This document shows positions 1 through 7,160 of a DNA stretch of 13,498 bases, in pieces. This DNA comes from Actinomycetota bacterium (GTDB lineage Bacteria > Actinomycetota > Actinomycetes > Nanopelagicales > Nanopelagicaceae), in contig WLRE01000027.1 in the NCBI GenBank assembly GCA_009698045.1, forward strand, positions 1 through 13,498. The letters are read 5' to 3'. The position numbers were made by a program, and so were the translations under genes. The notes beneath the pieces were generated by a model. The model ran no database searches. It saw only the letters and a list, made by a program, of their open reading frames with translations, and was not told where the DNA came from. Numbering within the stretch: position 1 is the first letter of the stretch; each line of letters begins with the position of its first letter.

Positions 1-45
1 ATCAGCGACGGAGGAGCCACCAAACTTCTGAACGATAAGTCCCAT
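1..45 (-). CDS. lysC: Aspartate kinase, N-terminal fragment (runs off the left edge)
   Basis: Only the first 15 codons are present. Read on the minus strand from the ATG at 45-43 they give MGLIVQKFGGSSVAD, the classic aspartokinase N-terminus; KFGGSS is the nucleotide/aspartate-binding signature of the amino-acid kinase fold. The enzyme phosphorylates aspartate, the first step toward lysine, threonine, methionine and diaminopimelate. Its position downstream of recR on the same strand matches the usual actinobacterial order. No in-frame ATG, GTG or TTG lies nearby upstream, so this start is likely. No Shine-Dalgarno sequence precedes it; the leader is pyrimidine-rich. A possible -10 (CATAAT, complement of 85-90) would give a leader of about 35 nt. 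Confidence 0.9.
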   Translation of the reverse strand, partial: MGLIVQKFGGSSVAD

Positions 46-71
46 GGCGTAAGTGTGAAGGAGGGAAAAAG

Positions 72-176
72 ATGGCGCTACCCGATTATGGGAAATTCTT
101 GATATATGAGACGGAGCCCCGTCCATATAGCGAGACTAAAGGGTGGTTCGTCCCTCAAAGGCGCGACCGAGCGTGA
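72..176 (+). CDS. Possible 34-residue small protein, unrecognised
   Basis: An ATG at 72 follows a full AAGGAGG Shine-Dalgarno sequence (58-64) at 7-nt spacing, the strongest ribosome binding site in the window. It opens a 34-codon frame ending in TGA at 174-176. The product begins MALPDYGKF, ends QRRDRA, is rich in aromatic residues, Pro and Arg, and has no membrane segment. The frame is antisense to the lysC leader and overlaps the last 41 bases of recR. I recognise no family. The ribosome binding site is the only support; it could be a chance match, because the complementary CCTCCTT lies in the lysC leader. Confidence 0.3.
   Translation: MALPDYGKFLIYETEPRPYSETKGWFVPQRRDRA
103..129 (-). terminator. 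Weak hairpin after recR (possible terminator)
   Basis: TATATG (103-108) pairs with CATATA (124-129) and GACGG (110-114) with CCGTC (119-123), leaving one bulged A at 109 and a 4-nt loop. It starts 7 nt after the recR stop codon on the minus strand. No U-tract follows, so it may be a weak terminator of dnaX-recR transcription or simply a structure in the lysC leader region. Confidence 0.3.
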
Positions 177-729
177 CTTCATCGGCATATTCAAGATCTC
201 CGCCAACCGGCAGACCTGAGGCGAGTAGAGAAATTTTGATGCCCATCGGCTTAATGAGGCGAGTCAGATAGGTGGCCGTCGCTACCCCTTCAAGGTTGGG
301 ATCGGTGGCGATAATGATTTCTTGAATCTCAGTAGCACCAAGGCGAACCAAGAGCTCGCGAATCCGAAGTTGTTCTGGGCCAATTCCATCAATAGGGCTG
401 ATAGCGCCACCAAGCACGTGATACTTGCCGCGAAATTCGCGGGTCTTCTCGATCGAAATGACATCTTTAGATTCTTCAACGATGCAGATGGTCGAACTAT
501 CACGGCGTGGATCGCGACAGATTCGGCAGAGATCTTCTTCGGTGAGATTGCCACATTCAGTGCAGAACTTCACGCGCTCTTTAACGGTGCGCAGAACTTC
601 AACTAGTCGAGTGGTGTCCACGCGTTCGGATTGAATAATGTGGAATGCAATGCGTTGCGCGGACTTGGGCCCGATACCAGGCAGACGACCGAGTTCATCG
701 ATGAGATCTTGTATCGCACCTTCATACAT
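136..729 (-). CDS. recR: Recombination mediator protein RecR
   Basis: RecR works with RecF and RecO to load RecA on single-stranded gaps during cytoplasmic recombinational repair. The 197-residue length is normal. The sequence shows an N-terminal helix-hairpin-helix (LPGIGPKSAQR, about 16-26), a four-cysteine zinc finger (C56, C59, C68, C71), a Toprim domain (about 79-172, including the EES and TDPNLEG motifs), and the conserved C-terminal GLPVGGDLEYADEVTLGRA stretch. The ATG at 729-727 lies 2 nt after the dnaX stop with no clear ribosome binding site of its own, so translation is probably coupled to dnaX. This gene pairing is widespread. Confidence 0.97.
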   Translation of the reverse strand: MYEGAIQDLIDELGRLPGIGPKSAQRIAFHIIQSERVDTTRLVEVLRTVKERVKFCTECGNLTEEDLCRICRDPRRDSSTICIVEESKDVISIEKTREFRGKYHVLGGAISPIDGIGPEQLRIRELLVRLGATEIQEIIIATDPNLEGVATATYLTRLIKPMGIKISLLASGLPVGGDLEYADEVTLGRAFEGRTTL

Positions 730-731
730 AA

Positions 732-2441
732 TTAATCAGCTTTAGTTTCAGAGATTACTTGTGCACCAAGCTCGCGCATCAGGAGTGCTTGGCCCGTCAA
801 TTGATCTGCGTCAGAACTCTCTTCGTTGGTACGTGTGAGTGTCGGAGTATTCAATCCAGCATCGACAATGCATTCGATTTTGCGATCAAGGCCGGTGACG
901 TCAATAAATGCTTGACGCAAGATCTCATCGGATTCTGATCGCTTAAAGGACTCTTGTGCGCCAGCGTTGACGATTGCAATCGTGATGATCTTCTCGTCTA
1001 CCGCAACAACTTGTGCGCTGGCCGAAAGTAGCGACCAAGTGAGTCTGCGACGGCGTTTTACATTTTCAATAACTTCTGGCCAGAAGCGACGCAGCGCTGC
1101 AATATCCAGTGGTCCAGTTGGTTTATTGGGATTAACCGCTGGTGGTGCTTGGCGAATTGGTGCAGTTTTTTCGGCAACAGGTTCGGCAGGTGTGGTGGCA
1201 ATCTTGCTGGTGACAGAGGTAGCAGCAGCTTCAACGATAGATGCCGGCGCGCTCTTTGTTGTCGGTGCTGGCGCAGGATTGTTTGCGACTGAACCGATGC
1301 GTTCTAATCTTTCGACTCGTGCAACAAGTCCGGCATCATCAGCGCCCGGCAGCAGTATGCGGCCGCAGATAATTTCGAGGGTAAGACGTGGCGCAGTGGC
1401 TCCGCGCATTTGAGTGAGCCCTGCAGCGACAATATCGGCCGCGCGAATAAGTGAACCAGTACCGATGAGATTGGCCTGAGTGCGCATACGACCGAGTTGG
1501 TCTTCCGGGATTTCGCGCAATATATGGCTGGCGTTCTCATCTAAAGCCGAGACAATCACGAGATCGCGCAGACGCTCAAGAAAATCTTGGGCGAAGCGAC
1601 GTGGGTCATGTCCGGATTCGATAACGCGATCAATGGTTTTAAAGAGCGTTGCAGCATCGCGGGCAGCAAGCGCGTCGACGGCCTCATCGAGTAGTGCGCC
1701 ATCGGTATAACCCAGAAGTTGGATTGCAATCTCGTAAGTAACGCCATCTTTGCCAGCACCAGCAAGCAATTGTCCGAGTACAGAGAGCGCGTCACGAACA
1801 GAGCCACCAGATGCGCGAACAACTAATGGCAATACGCCCTTAGCGACTTTAACGCCTTCAGAGTTGCAGACCTTTTCGAGATGCGCCGCAAGAATGCCAG
1901 GTGGTACTAATCGGAATGGATAGTGGTGGGTACGCGAGCGAATTGTTGAAATTAATTTATCGGGTTCGGTAGTAGCGAAGATAAAGAGAACGTGTGGAGG
2001 TGGTTCTTCCACAACTTTGAGCAACGCATTTGCAGCGCCGGGTCCGAGTTGGTGCGCCTCATCGATAATGTAAATCTTGTAGCGAGATGAGACTGGTGCG
2101 AAGAAAGCTTTGTCGCGAAGATCGCGCGCATCATCAACTAAGCCATGAGTTGCAGCATCTAGTTCAATGACATCGATAGAGCCCGGGCCATTAGCAACTA
2201 AATCTTTACAGGATTGGCATTGACCACATGGATTAGGTGTGGGGCCCTTTTCGCAATTGAGGCTGCGCGCCATAATGCGAGCGCTCGAAGTCTTGCCGCA
2301 ACCACGGGGGCCACTAAATAAATATGCGTGATGAATATTGTCGGAGGTCAGCGCATTGGATAACGGCTCGGTGACATGTTCCTGGCCGATGACTTCACCA
2401 AATGAGGATGGGCGATACTTGCGATAGAGAGCTAGTGACAC
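732..2441 (-). CDS. dnaX: DNA polymerase III subunit gamma/tau (DnaX)
   Basis: This is the clamp-loader ATPase that loads the beta clamp and, through tau, ties the replicase to the helicase. In order: AAA+ Walker A GPRGCGKT (44-51), four zinc-binding cysteines (C63, C72, C75, C78), Walker B DEAH (127-130), an arginine-finger stretch reading IRSRT where many bacteria have SRC, domain III, a Pro/Ala/Thr-rich linker (about 375-440) and a C-terminal domain. I chose the GTG at 2441-2439 (569 aa, starting MSLALYRKYRP) because AAAGG (2455-2451) lies 9 nt upstream. A GTG two codons earlier (2447) would leave only 3 nt. A run of six A in the linker (1171-1166) is discussed in the findings. Confidence 0.97.
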   Translation of the reverse strand: MSLALYRKYRPSSFGEVIGQEHVTEPLSNALTSDNIHHAYLFSGPRGCGKTSSARIMARSLNCEKGPTPNPCGQCQSCKDLVANGPGSIDVIELDAATHGLVDDARDLRDKAFFAPVSSRYKIYIIDEAHQLGPGAANALLKVVEEPPPHVLFIFATTEPDKLISTIRSRTHHYPFRLVPPGILAAHLEKVCNSEGVKVAKGVLPLVVRASGGSVRDALSVLGQLLAGAGKDGVTYEIAIQLLGYTDGALLDEAVDALAARDAATLFKTIDRVIESGHDPRRFAQDFLERLRDLVIVSALDENASHILREIPEDQLGRMRTQANLIGTGSLIRAADIVAAGLTQMRGATAPRLTLEIICGRILLPGADDAGLVARVERLERIGSVANNPAPAPTTKSAPASIVEAAATSVTSKIATTPAEPVAEKTAPIRQAPPAVNPNKPTGPLDIAALRRFWPEVIENVKRRRRLTWSLLSASAQVVAVDEKIITIAIVNAGAQESFKRSESDEILRQAFIDVTGLDRKIECIVDAGLNTPTLTRTNEESSDADQLTGQALLMRELGAQVISETKAD

Positions 2442-2488
2442 AAGCACGCACCTTTCTTCTTAATTCCTGCAGATTCATTAAAGTTGTG

Positions 2489-2582
2489 TGGGACCCTCCG
2501 CGCACCCATCAGAGCGCACCTACCCTTGCTGCCTTCCAGCCCTGGGGGAGTTCAGTACGGTAATGCCACACGGAGGATCTAG
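2489..2582 (-). ncRNA. ffs: Signal recognition particle RNA, small bacterial type (4.5S/scRNA)
   Basis: The minus strand carries the conserved SRP domain IV core: GGGCTGGAAGGCAGCAAGGG (2544-2525) holds the GGAA tetraloop and the symmetric and asymmetric internal loops that bind Ffh. The ends pair as a long hairpin: GATCCTCCG near 2579-2571 with CGGAGGGTC near 2500-2492. The size, about 95 nt, fits the small type lacking an Alu domain. The ends are approximate, placed from the pairing. A -10-like TAAGAT (complement of 2587-2592) lies about 7 nt before the predicted 5' end, without a clear -35. Location just upstream of dnaX on the same strand is seen in other actinobacteria. Confidence 0.9.
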
Positions 2583-2708
2583 GGCAATCTTAGGCGTGCC
2601 GACCGTCAGGCTGGGCGTGGTCAAAACCACTCGTGGCAGGTCTGGCTCGGTGTTCAGCACAGGTTTACACTACCCAAAGCAGCGTTGCTACCCTCGAAGG
2701 AGTCATTT

Positions 2709-4502
2709 ATGGCCACTACCCCACCCACAACCCATACCGAATTAATTGAATGGGTAACCCAGGTCGCCAACTTAACTCAGCCAAAAGATATTTATTGGTG
2801 CACGGGGACAACTGCTGAATGGGACCAAATTACCTCCGCGCTAGTTGATGCCGGAACTCTGGTTCGTCTGAAGAAGAAGCCGAATTCATTCTGGTGCGCA
2901 TCTGATCCCACCGATGTTGCGCGTGTAGAAGATCGCACCTATATCTGCTCAGTCAATGAATCCGATGCTGGTCCAACAAATAACTGGATGGATCCATCAG
3001 AGATGAAATCATTGATGACTGATTTGTACCGTGGAAGCATGCGCGGTCGCACTTTGTATGTCATTCCATTCTGCATGGGCCCGCTTAATGCCAAAGATCC
3101 TATGTTTGGTGTTCAGCTCACCGATAGCGCTTATGTCGTTGCATCCATGCACATTATGACGCGCATGGGAACTCCTGCGTTAGCGGCTATGGGATCGAAT
3201 CGCCATTTTGTTAAAGCACTTCATTCAGTAGGTGCGCCACTTAATCCAGGTGATACCGATGTTAAATGGCCATGCAATGAAACTAAATACATCACGCAAT
3301 TCCCAGAAGAGCGAATGATTTGGTCATTTGGTTCTGGCTACGGCGGTAACGCGCTACTAGGTAAGAAATGTTATTCCTTGCGCATCGCATCGGTAATGGG
3401 TCGCGACGAGGGCTGGCTTGCAGAACATATGTTGATTCTTAAAGTAACTCCACCAAAGGGTAAAGCGCACTACGTGGCAGCTGCCTTTCCATCCGCATGC
3501 GGTAAGACCAACCTTGCAATGCTCGAGCCAACTCTTGAAGGTTGGAAAGTTGAGACGCTTGGCGATGACATTGCCTGGATGCGCTTTGGCGAAGATGGTC
3601 GGCTCTATGCAGTTAACCCTGAATACGGATTCTTTGGTGTAGCGCCAGGAACGGGCTGGGGCACTAACGCGAATGCGATGCGCACGATCGAACACGGTAA
3701 TTCATTATTTACTAATGTCGCGCTCACCGATGATGGCGATGTCTGGTGGGAAGGTATGACCGAGGTGCCTCCCGCGCATTTAACTGACTGGAAAAATCGC
3801 GATTGGACGCCTGAAAACGGCGAATTATCCTCACATCCCAACTCTCGATTCTGCACACCGGCTGCACAATGTCCGATTATTGCGCCGGAATGGGAGAACC
3901 CAGCAGGTGTTCCGATCTCTGCAATCTTCTTTGGTGGCCGACGTAAGACAACAATTCCATTAGTTGTTCAGTCTCGCGATTGGGAACATGGCGTCTTCAT
4001 GGGTGCAACGCTTTCATCTGAAACAACTGCAGCGGCAACTGGCGAAGTTGGTGTTGTGCGTCGCGATCCGATGGCGATGCTTCCCTTCATTGGTTATCAC
4101 GTCGGTGACTACTTCAAGCACTGGCTTGCAATGGGCAAAAAGCATGATCCAGCGATGATGCCAAAGATTTTCTACGTGAACTGGTTCCGTCGAAGCAGCA
4201 CTGGCAAGTTCTTATGGCCAGGCTTTGGTGAGAACTCACGCGTTATCAAATGGGCAATCGAACAGATTGAAGGAGCTAATACTTCGGTAGCAACTCCAAT
4301 TGGTTTAGTTCCTGCACCTGGCTCAATTGATACATCAGGTCTTGAAGCATCTGCCGAAGACATGAAAGAAGTATCTGCGGTCAATGTTGAGGAATGGCGC
4401 GCGGAACTACCTTTGATTCAAGAGTGGTTTACCAAGATTGGTAATAAATTGCCGTCAGAGCTCGATGAGCAATTTGATCGCTTAAAAGCTGCGTTGAAGT
4501 AA
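2709..4502 (+). CDS. pckG: Phosphoenolpyruvate carboxykinase, GTP-dependent
   Basis: This enzyme converts oxaloacetate + GTP to PEP + CO2 + GDP, linking the TCA cycle to gluconeogenesis. The 597-residue length is normal for the GTP class. Visible motifs are the P-loop with the hyperreactive cysteine (SACGKTN, C264 about 262-268), the metal-binding GDDIAWMRF stretch (from 285), NPEYGFFGVAPGT, and FFGGRR (407-412), in which the arginines face the nucleotide. The start is ATG 2709, with GAAGGAG (2696-2702) 6 nt upstream; an earlier in-frame TTG at 2685 has no such site. A weak promoter (TACACT, 2666-2671) lies between it and ffs. The gene converges on the EboE-like gene with 2 nt between the stop codons. 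Confidence 0.97.
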   Translation: MATTPPTTHTELIEWVTQVANLTQPKDIYWCTGTTAEWDQITSALVDAGTLVRLKKKPNSFWCASDPTDVARVEDRTYICSVNESDAGPTNNWMDPSEMKSLMTDLYRGSMRGRTLYVIPFCMGPLNAKDPMFGVQLTDSAYVVASMHIMTRMGTPALAAMGSNRHFVKALHSVGAPLNPGDTDVKWPCNETKYITQFPEERMIWSFGSGYGGNALLGKKCYSLRIASVMGRDEGWLAEHMLILKVTPPKGKAHYVAAAFPSACGKTNLAMLEPTLEGWKVETLGDDIAWMRFGEDGRLYAVNPEYGFFGVAPGTGWGTNANAMRTIEHGNSLFTNVALTDDGDVWWEGMTEVPPAHLTDWKNRDWTPENGELSSHPNSRFCTPAAQCPIIAPEWENPAGVPISAIFFGGRRKTTIPLVVQSRDWEHGVFMGATLSSETTAAATGEVGVVRRDPMAMLPFIGYHVGDYFKHWLAMGKKHDPAMMPKIFYVNWFRRSSTGKFLWPGFGENSRVIKWAIEQIEGANTSVATPIGLVPAPGSIDTSGLEASAEDMKEVSAVNVEEWRAELPLIQEWFTKIGNKLPSELDEQFDRLKAALK

Positions 4503-4511
4503 AACTACTTC
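4496..4511. terminator. Short inverted repeat spanning two convergent stop codons
   Basis: GAAGTA (4496-4501) and TACTTC (4506-4511) form a 6-bp stem with a 4-nt AAAC loop. The repeat covers the pckG TAA (4500-4502) and the TAG of the convergent EboE-like gene (4505-4507). There is no proper T-tract on either side, so it is at best a weak bidirectional terminator. It is the only candidate between the two genes. Confidence 0.35.
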
Positions 4512-5725
4512 TTTAGCGCATCTACTTGGCGGAATAATTCGTCGCGGACATATTCAAGTTCGCGAACGACGTATTCGGTGATGTCACCAGTCTTTAAGTG
4601 CTCTGGCAGAACATCCCAGGTGTATGTCTCAATCTCTAAATGGTTTGATAGCGGCGTGCGCGCATGTACGCGAAGAGCGTCATCAATACCTGAACGAGTG
4701 GTCTGGAATGGGCCAAGATCTTTGAGAAATACTGGAACGTGGAAATGAGTTCGCCATTCGCGAGGGCCAGGGTCGGCCTCCCATGCGGCAATCGCATCTT
4801 CTAAGTTAAGAAAGCGAGTGATGACGCCGTTTCGAAGTTCAGTGGTCTGCGAAAGATAGATAGTTCCCGTGTACTTCTTGAGCTCTTCCACAATCTCTGG
4901 TGTTACGTTATCTACTCGTAGCGCAGCGGCTTCTTGAAGTTTAAAGATAGGAATACCCGCACGTGAGAGTTGATCGATGTCATCGGCGATACTTTCAAAG
5001 GCCACTGATTGGTGGCAGATATCGAGAACGACGCCAAGGTAGCGACGGACTGCGCCAAATACTTCGGATAATGGTTGGCCGGAGTACTTGGCAATTTTCT
5101 CTGCCGCAGCAAGTGAATAAACCTTCTCTTGAAACCATTGGACAGTTTCAGGAATATTCTCAAGGAAGCAATATGGCTCTGGTTCCACTGCGAGTTTGAC
5201 GCGATGGCCAGTCTTCTTCTCTAGCGTCATCAAGTGCGCGATGACTCGATAGATATTCTCATCAAAAGCGGCGATGTATTCAGGAGTTGTTGCCTTGGGG
5301 CGATACGCCAATGGCGCGGTTTGAATAGTTGGTTCTACTGATTGATCAGTAACTTCAGCCAAAATATCTGCAATATGCATCGTGTATTGAGTGCGAGCTT
5401 CAGTCGTCCAATCGGGCTCATAGACTTTCTCTTTAACAATCTCGCCCTTGAATGGTCCGTAAGGAAAGGCGTTAACCGTAAAGACGTATAGCTGATTATC
5501 GCTAAGGAATTTCTTTAACCATTGGCGCTCTTCTGGCTTTGCTAATAGCTCTTCGACAGATGCGTTAGCAAGGCGCAAGGAAACGCCCATAGGAGCGCTA
5601 GGACTAAAACGTTTCTTCACTTCTGGCACATAAGTGACTAACGAGTTCTTCATATCTGACCAGGTATCACCTGGATGAACAAGAGTCGAATAGGTCAAAT
5701 GGCCATAGCCATTGCCGAGATCCAC
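4505..5725 (-). CDS. eboE: EboE-family protein (xylose-isomerase-like TIM barrel), orphan
   Basis: The protein (406 aa) matches the EboE family across its whole length. Seen: HLTYSTLVHPGDTW near the N-terminus (10-22), SLRLANAS, YVFTVNAFPYGPFKG (80-94), KEKVYEPDW (98-106), a conserved Glu pair (E181, E183 in VEPEPY), LDICHQS (D235, H238), FHVPVF (H329) and LEIETYTWDVLP (E364, E366). These acidic and His residues are where sugar-isomerase barrels bind metal. Family knowledge: EboE belongs to the ebo cluster (eboA-F), implicated in moving a precursor to the periplasm in cyanobacterial scytonemin synthesis; its chemistry is unknown. No other ebo gene is present here. The GTG start lies 2 nt after the M24 stop, indicating translational coupling. 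Its role is probably catalysis on a sugar-like compound (inference). Confidence 0.8.
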   Translation of the reverse strand: MDLGNGYGHLTYSTLVHPGDTWSDMKNSLVTYVPEVKKRFSPSAPMGVSLRLANASVEELLAKPEERQWLKKFLSDNQLYVFTVNAFPYGPFKGEIVKEKVYEPDWTTEARTQYTMHIADILAEVTDQSVEPTIQTAPLAYRPKATTPEYIAAFDENIYRVIAHLMTLEKKTGHRVKLAVEPEPYCFLENIPETVQWFQEKVYSLAAAEKIAKYSGQPLSEVFGAVRRYLGVVLDICHQSVAFESIADDIDQLSRAGIPIFKLQEAAALRVDNVTPEIVEELKKYTGTIYLSQTTELRNGVITRFLNLEDAIAAWEADPGPREWRTHFHVPVFLKDLGPFQTTRSGIDDALRVHARTPLSNHLEIETYTWDVLPEHLKTGDITEYVVRELEYVRDELFRQVDALKK

Positions 5726-5727
5726 CC

Positions 5728-7107
5728 TTACTTACCGTTGCCGATGTGGTTGAAAGTAGCAGTGTTGAGATGTGATTGGGAATCGCGGGTTGTATTGAGG
5801 TATCCGCCGGTGGTGAAGTAGCGCTGTCCTGCAACCAGTAACTCTTCGGCAGGGAACTTGGTGATTACTTCACAACCTGTTGCAGTAACAACAATCTCTT
5901 CTTCAATGCGCGCAGCACCCCAACCATCTTTAGCTGGCCAGTATGTTTCGAGCGCAAAAACCATGCCTTCTTCAAGGGTTTCAGGATGATCGAAGGAGAT
6001 CATGCGGCTAAATATTGGGCGCTCCCAAATAGAGAGACCGACTCCGTGACCATATTGCAATGCAAATGCAGCCTCTTCATTGGCAAAGCCAAACTCTTCG
6101 GCCTTTGGCCAGACAGCGACAATGTCAGCCGTGGTCGCCCCTGGCTTAACAAGTGCAATCGCCTTGTCCATATATTCACGGCAAATTGTGTAAGCATCGC
6201 GCTGTGCTGGTGATGCGGAGCCGACCGCAAATGTGCGGTAGTAACAGGTGCGATATCCATTGTAGGAATGGAGGATGTCGAAGAATGCTGGATCTCCCGG
6301 GCGAATGATGCGATCAGAAAATACATGTGGGTGTGGCGAACAGCGCTCACCAGAAATTGCGTTTACACCTTCTACCAGTTCAGAACCTAAATCGTAAAGA
6401 GTCTTTGATACCAGACCCACTGCTTCGTTCTCGCGAACACCTGGACGTAAGAAGGAGTACAAATCTTCATATGCCTTATCCACCATCGATGCAGCGGTAG
6501 TAAGGAGTGTGATCTCATCTTTAGTCTTAATTCGACGAGCGGCGAGAAATATCTGTTGACCATCTACTACTTGAATTCCCTTTGCTTGTAGCGCGAAGAG
6601 AACAGGTGGTTCGACGATATCGATACCAAGCGGTTCTTTCTCTAAACCGTAAATCTTGAGAACTTCATAAATCTTGTCTGCGACTTTTTCTGCTTGACCC
6701 GCACTTGGCGGAATTGCGCCACGAAGAGTGGAAAGACCTGCGCGCGATCCTAGAAGTGGGCCGGCATCGTGATGTGGTGCATGTCCATTTGCACTTGCAT
6801 CTGCATGCGCTTTATCCAACCAAGGAGTTTGAAGAGTGTGGTGCTTTGCAGCTGAACCAAAGTCCCAAAGAATTGCTTCGCCACCACGAGGCAAGATCGA
6901 GAAACGAATCATCTTGTCGATGCCCCATGTGCCGATGTGGGTGGAAGTCATGTAACGAATGTTGTTGAAATCAAAGGTCAGAAGTGCGCCTAAACTTGAA
7001 TTCTCCAGCTCAGCTTTCAGACGTGCTAAGCGTTGTGTGCGTAGGCGTTCAAAATCAACTCGGTTTTCCCAATCGACTCCATTGGTTCCGTACGTTGGGA
7101 TTGCCAT
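5728..7107 (-). CDS. M24-family metalloenzyme (creatinase/Xaa-Pro peptidase fold), variant metal site
   Basis: The 459 residues comprise an N-terminal creatinase-like domain (about 15-190) and a C-terminal pita-bread domain (about 195-425). Candidate metal ligands are D277, H354 (YGHGVG), E387 (LETYWP) and E402 (ARIEEE). The second canonical Asp is C288, in GYRTCYYRTF where peptidases have xxDxxRTF. A His-rich insert (H89, H90, H101, H109, H112, H113) sits in the N-terminal domain. The family includes creatinases, prolidases, ectoine hydrolase and the DMSP lyase DddP, so the substrate is open. The start has AGGAG 6 nt upstream. A near-consensus promoter lies ahead, and the EboE-like gene follows in the same operon. 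Confidence 0.85.
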   Translation of the reverse strand: MAIPTYGTNGVDWENRVDFERLRTQRLARLKAELENSSLGALLTFDFNNIRYMTSTHIGTWGIDKMIRFSILPRGGEAILWDFGSAAKHHTLQTPWLDKAHADASANGHAPHHDAGPLLGSRAGLSTLRGAIPPSAGQAEKVADKIYEVLKIYGLEKEPLGIDIVEPPVLFALQAKGIQVVDGQQIFLAARRIKTKDEITLLTTAASMVDKAYEDLYSFLRPGVRENEAVGLVSKTLYDLGSELVEGVNAISGERCSPHPHVFSDRIIRPGDPAFFDILHSYNGYRTCYYRTFAVGSASPAQRDAYTICREYMDKAIALVKPGATTADIVAVWPKAEEFGFANEEAAFALQYGHGVGLSIWERPIFSRMISFDHPETLEEGMVFALETYWPAKDGWGAARIEEEIVVTATGCEVITKFPAEELLVAGQRYFTTGGYLNTTRDSQSHLNTATFNHIGNGK

Positions 7108-7128
7108 TGTTCACTCCTGTGGGATAGC

Positions 7129-7149
7129 TCTAGCCCGGTAATGGCTAGA
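7129..7149 (-). promoter_or_regulatory. Perfect inverted repeat in the M24 leader
   Basis: TCTAGCC (7129-7135) and GGCTAGA (7143-7149) form a perfect 7-bp repeat around a 7-nt spacer. It lies about 5 nt downstream of the predicted M24 transcription start and before the ribosome binding site (7118-7114). It may be a 5' RNA hairpin that stabilises the message, or a DNA operator. Confidence 0.4.
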
Positions 7150-7160
7150 TGTTCTCTCCT

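Noticed and set aside
967..1413. 148-codon plus-strand frame opposite dnaX
   Set aside because: Shadow of the Ala/Pro/Thr-rich dnaX linker; no ribosome binding site, and the real frame has clear DnaX motifs.
2619..2624. TTGACC (minus strand) as the -35 of ffs
   Set aside because: The distance to the only good -10 (TAAGAT, 2592-2587) is 26 nt, too long; 17 nt away there is no -10.
2617..2630. GTGGT-CAAA-ACCAC hairpin upstream of pckG as terminator or operator
   Set aside because: Only 5 bp with no T-tract, in a G+C-rich gap where such short repeats are expected by chance.
2488..2745. 85-codon plus-strand frame across the ffs region
   Set aside because: It lies over the antisense of the SRP RNA and the start of pckG, and has no ribosome binding site or recognisable protein character.
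5728..7107. Naming the M24 protein as DMSP lyase DddP, or as a plain Xaa-Pro aminopeptidase
   Set aside because: Resemblance is only at family level. The second metal-binding Asp is Cys, and no other DMSP genes or dipeptide transport genes are nearby.
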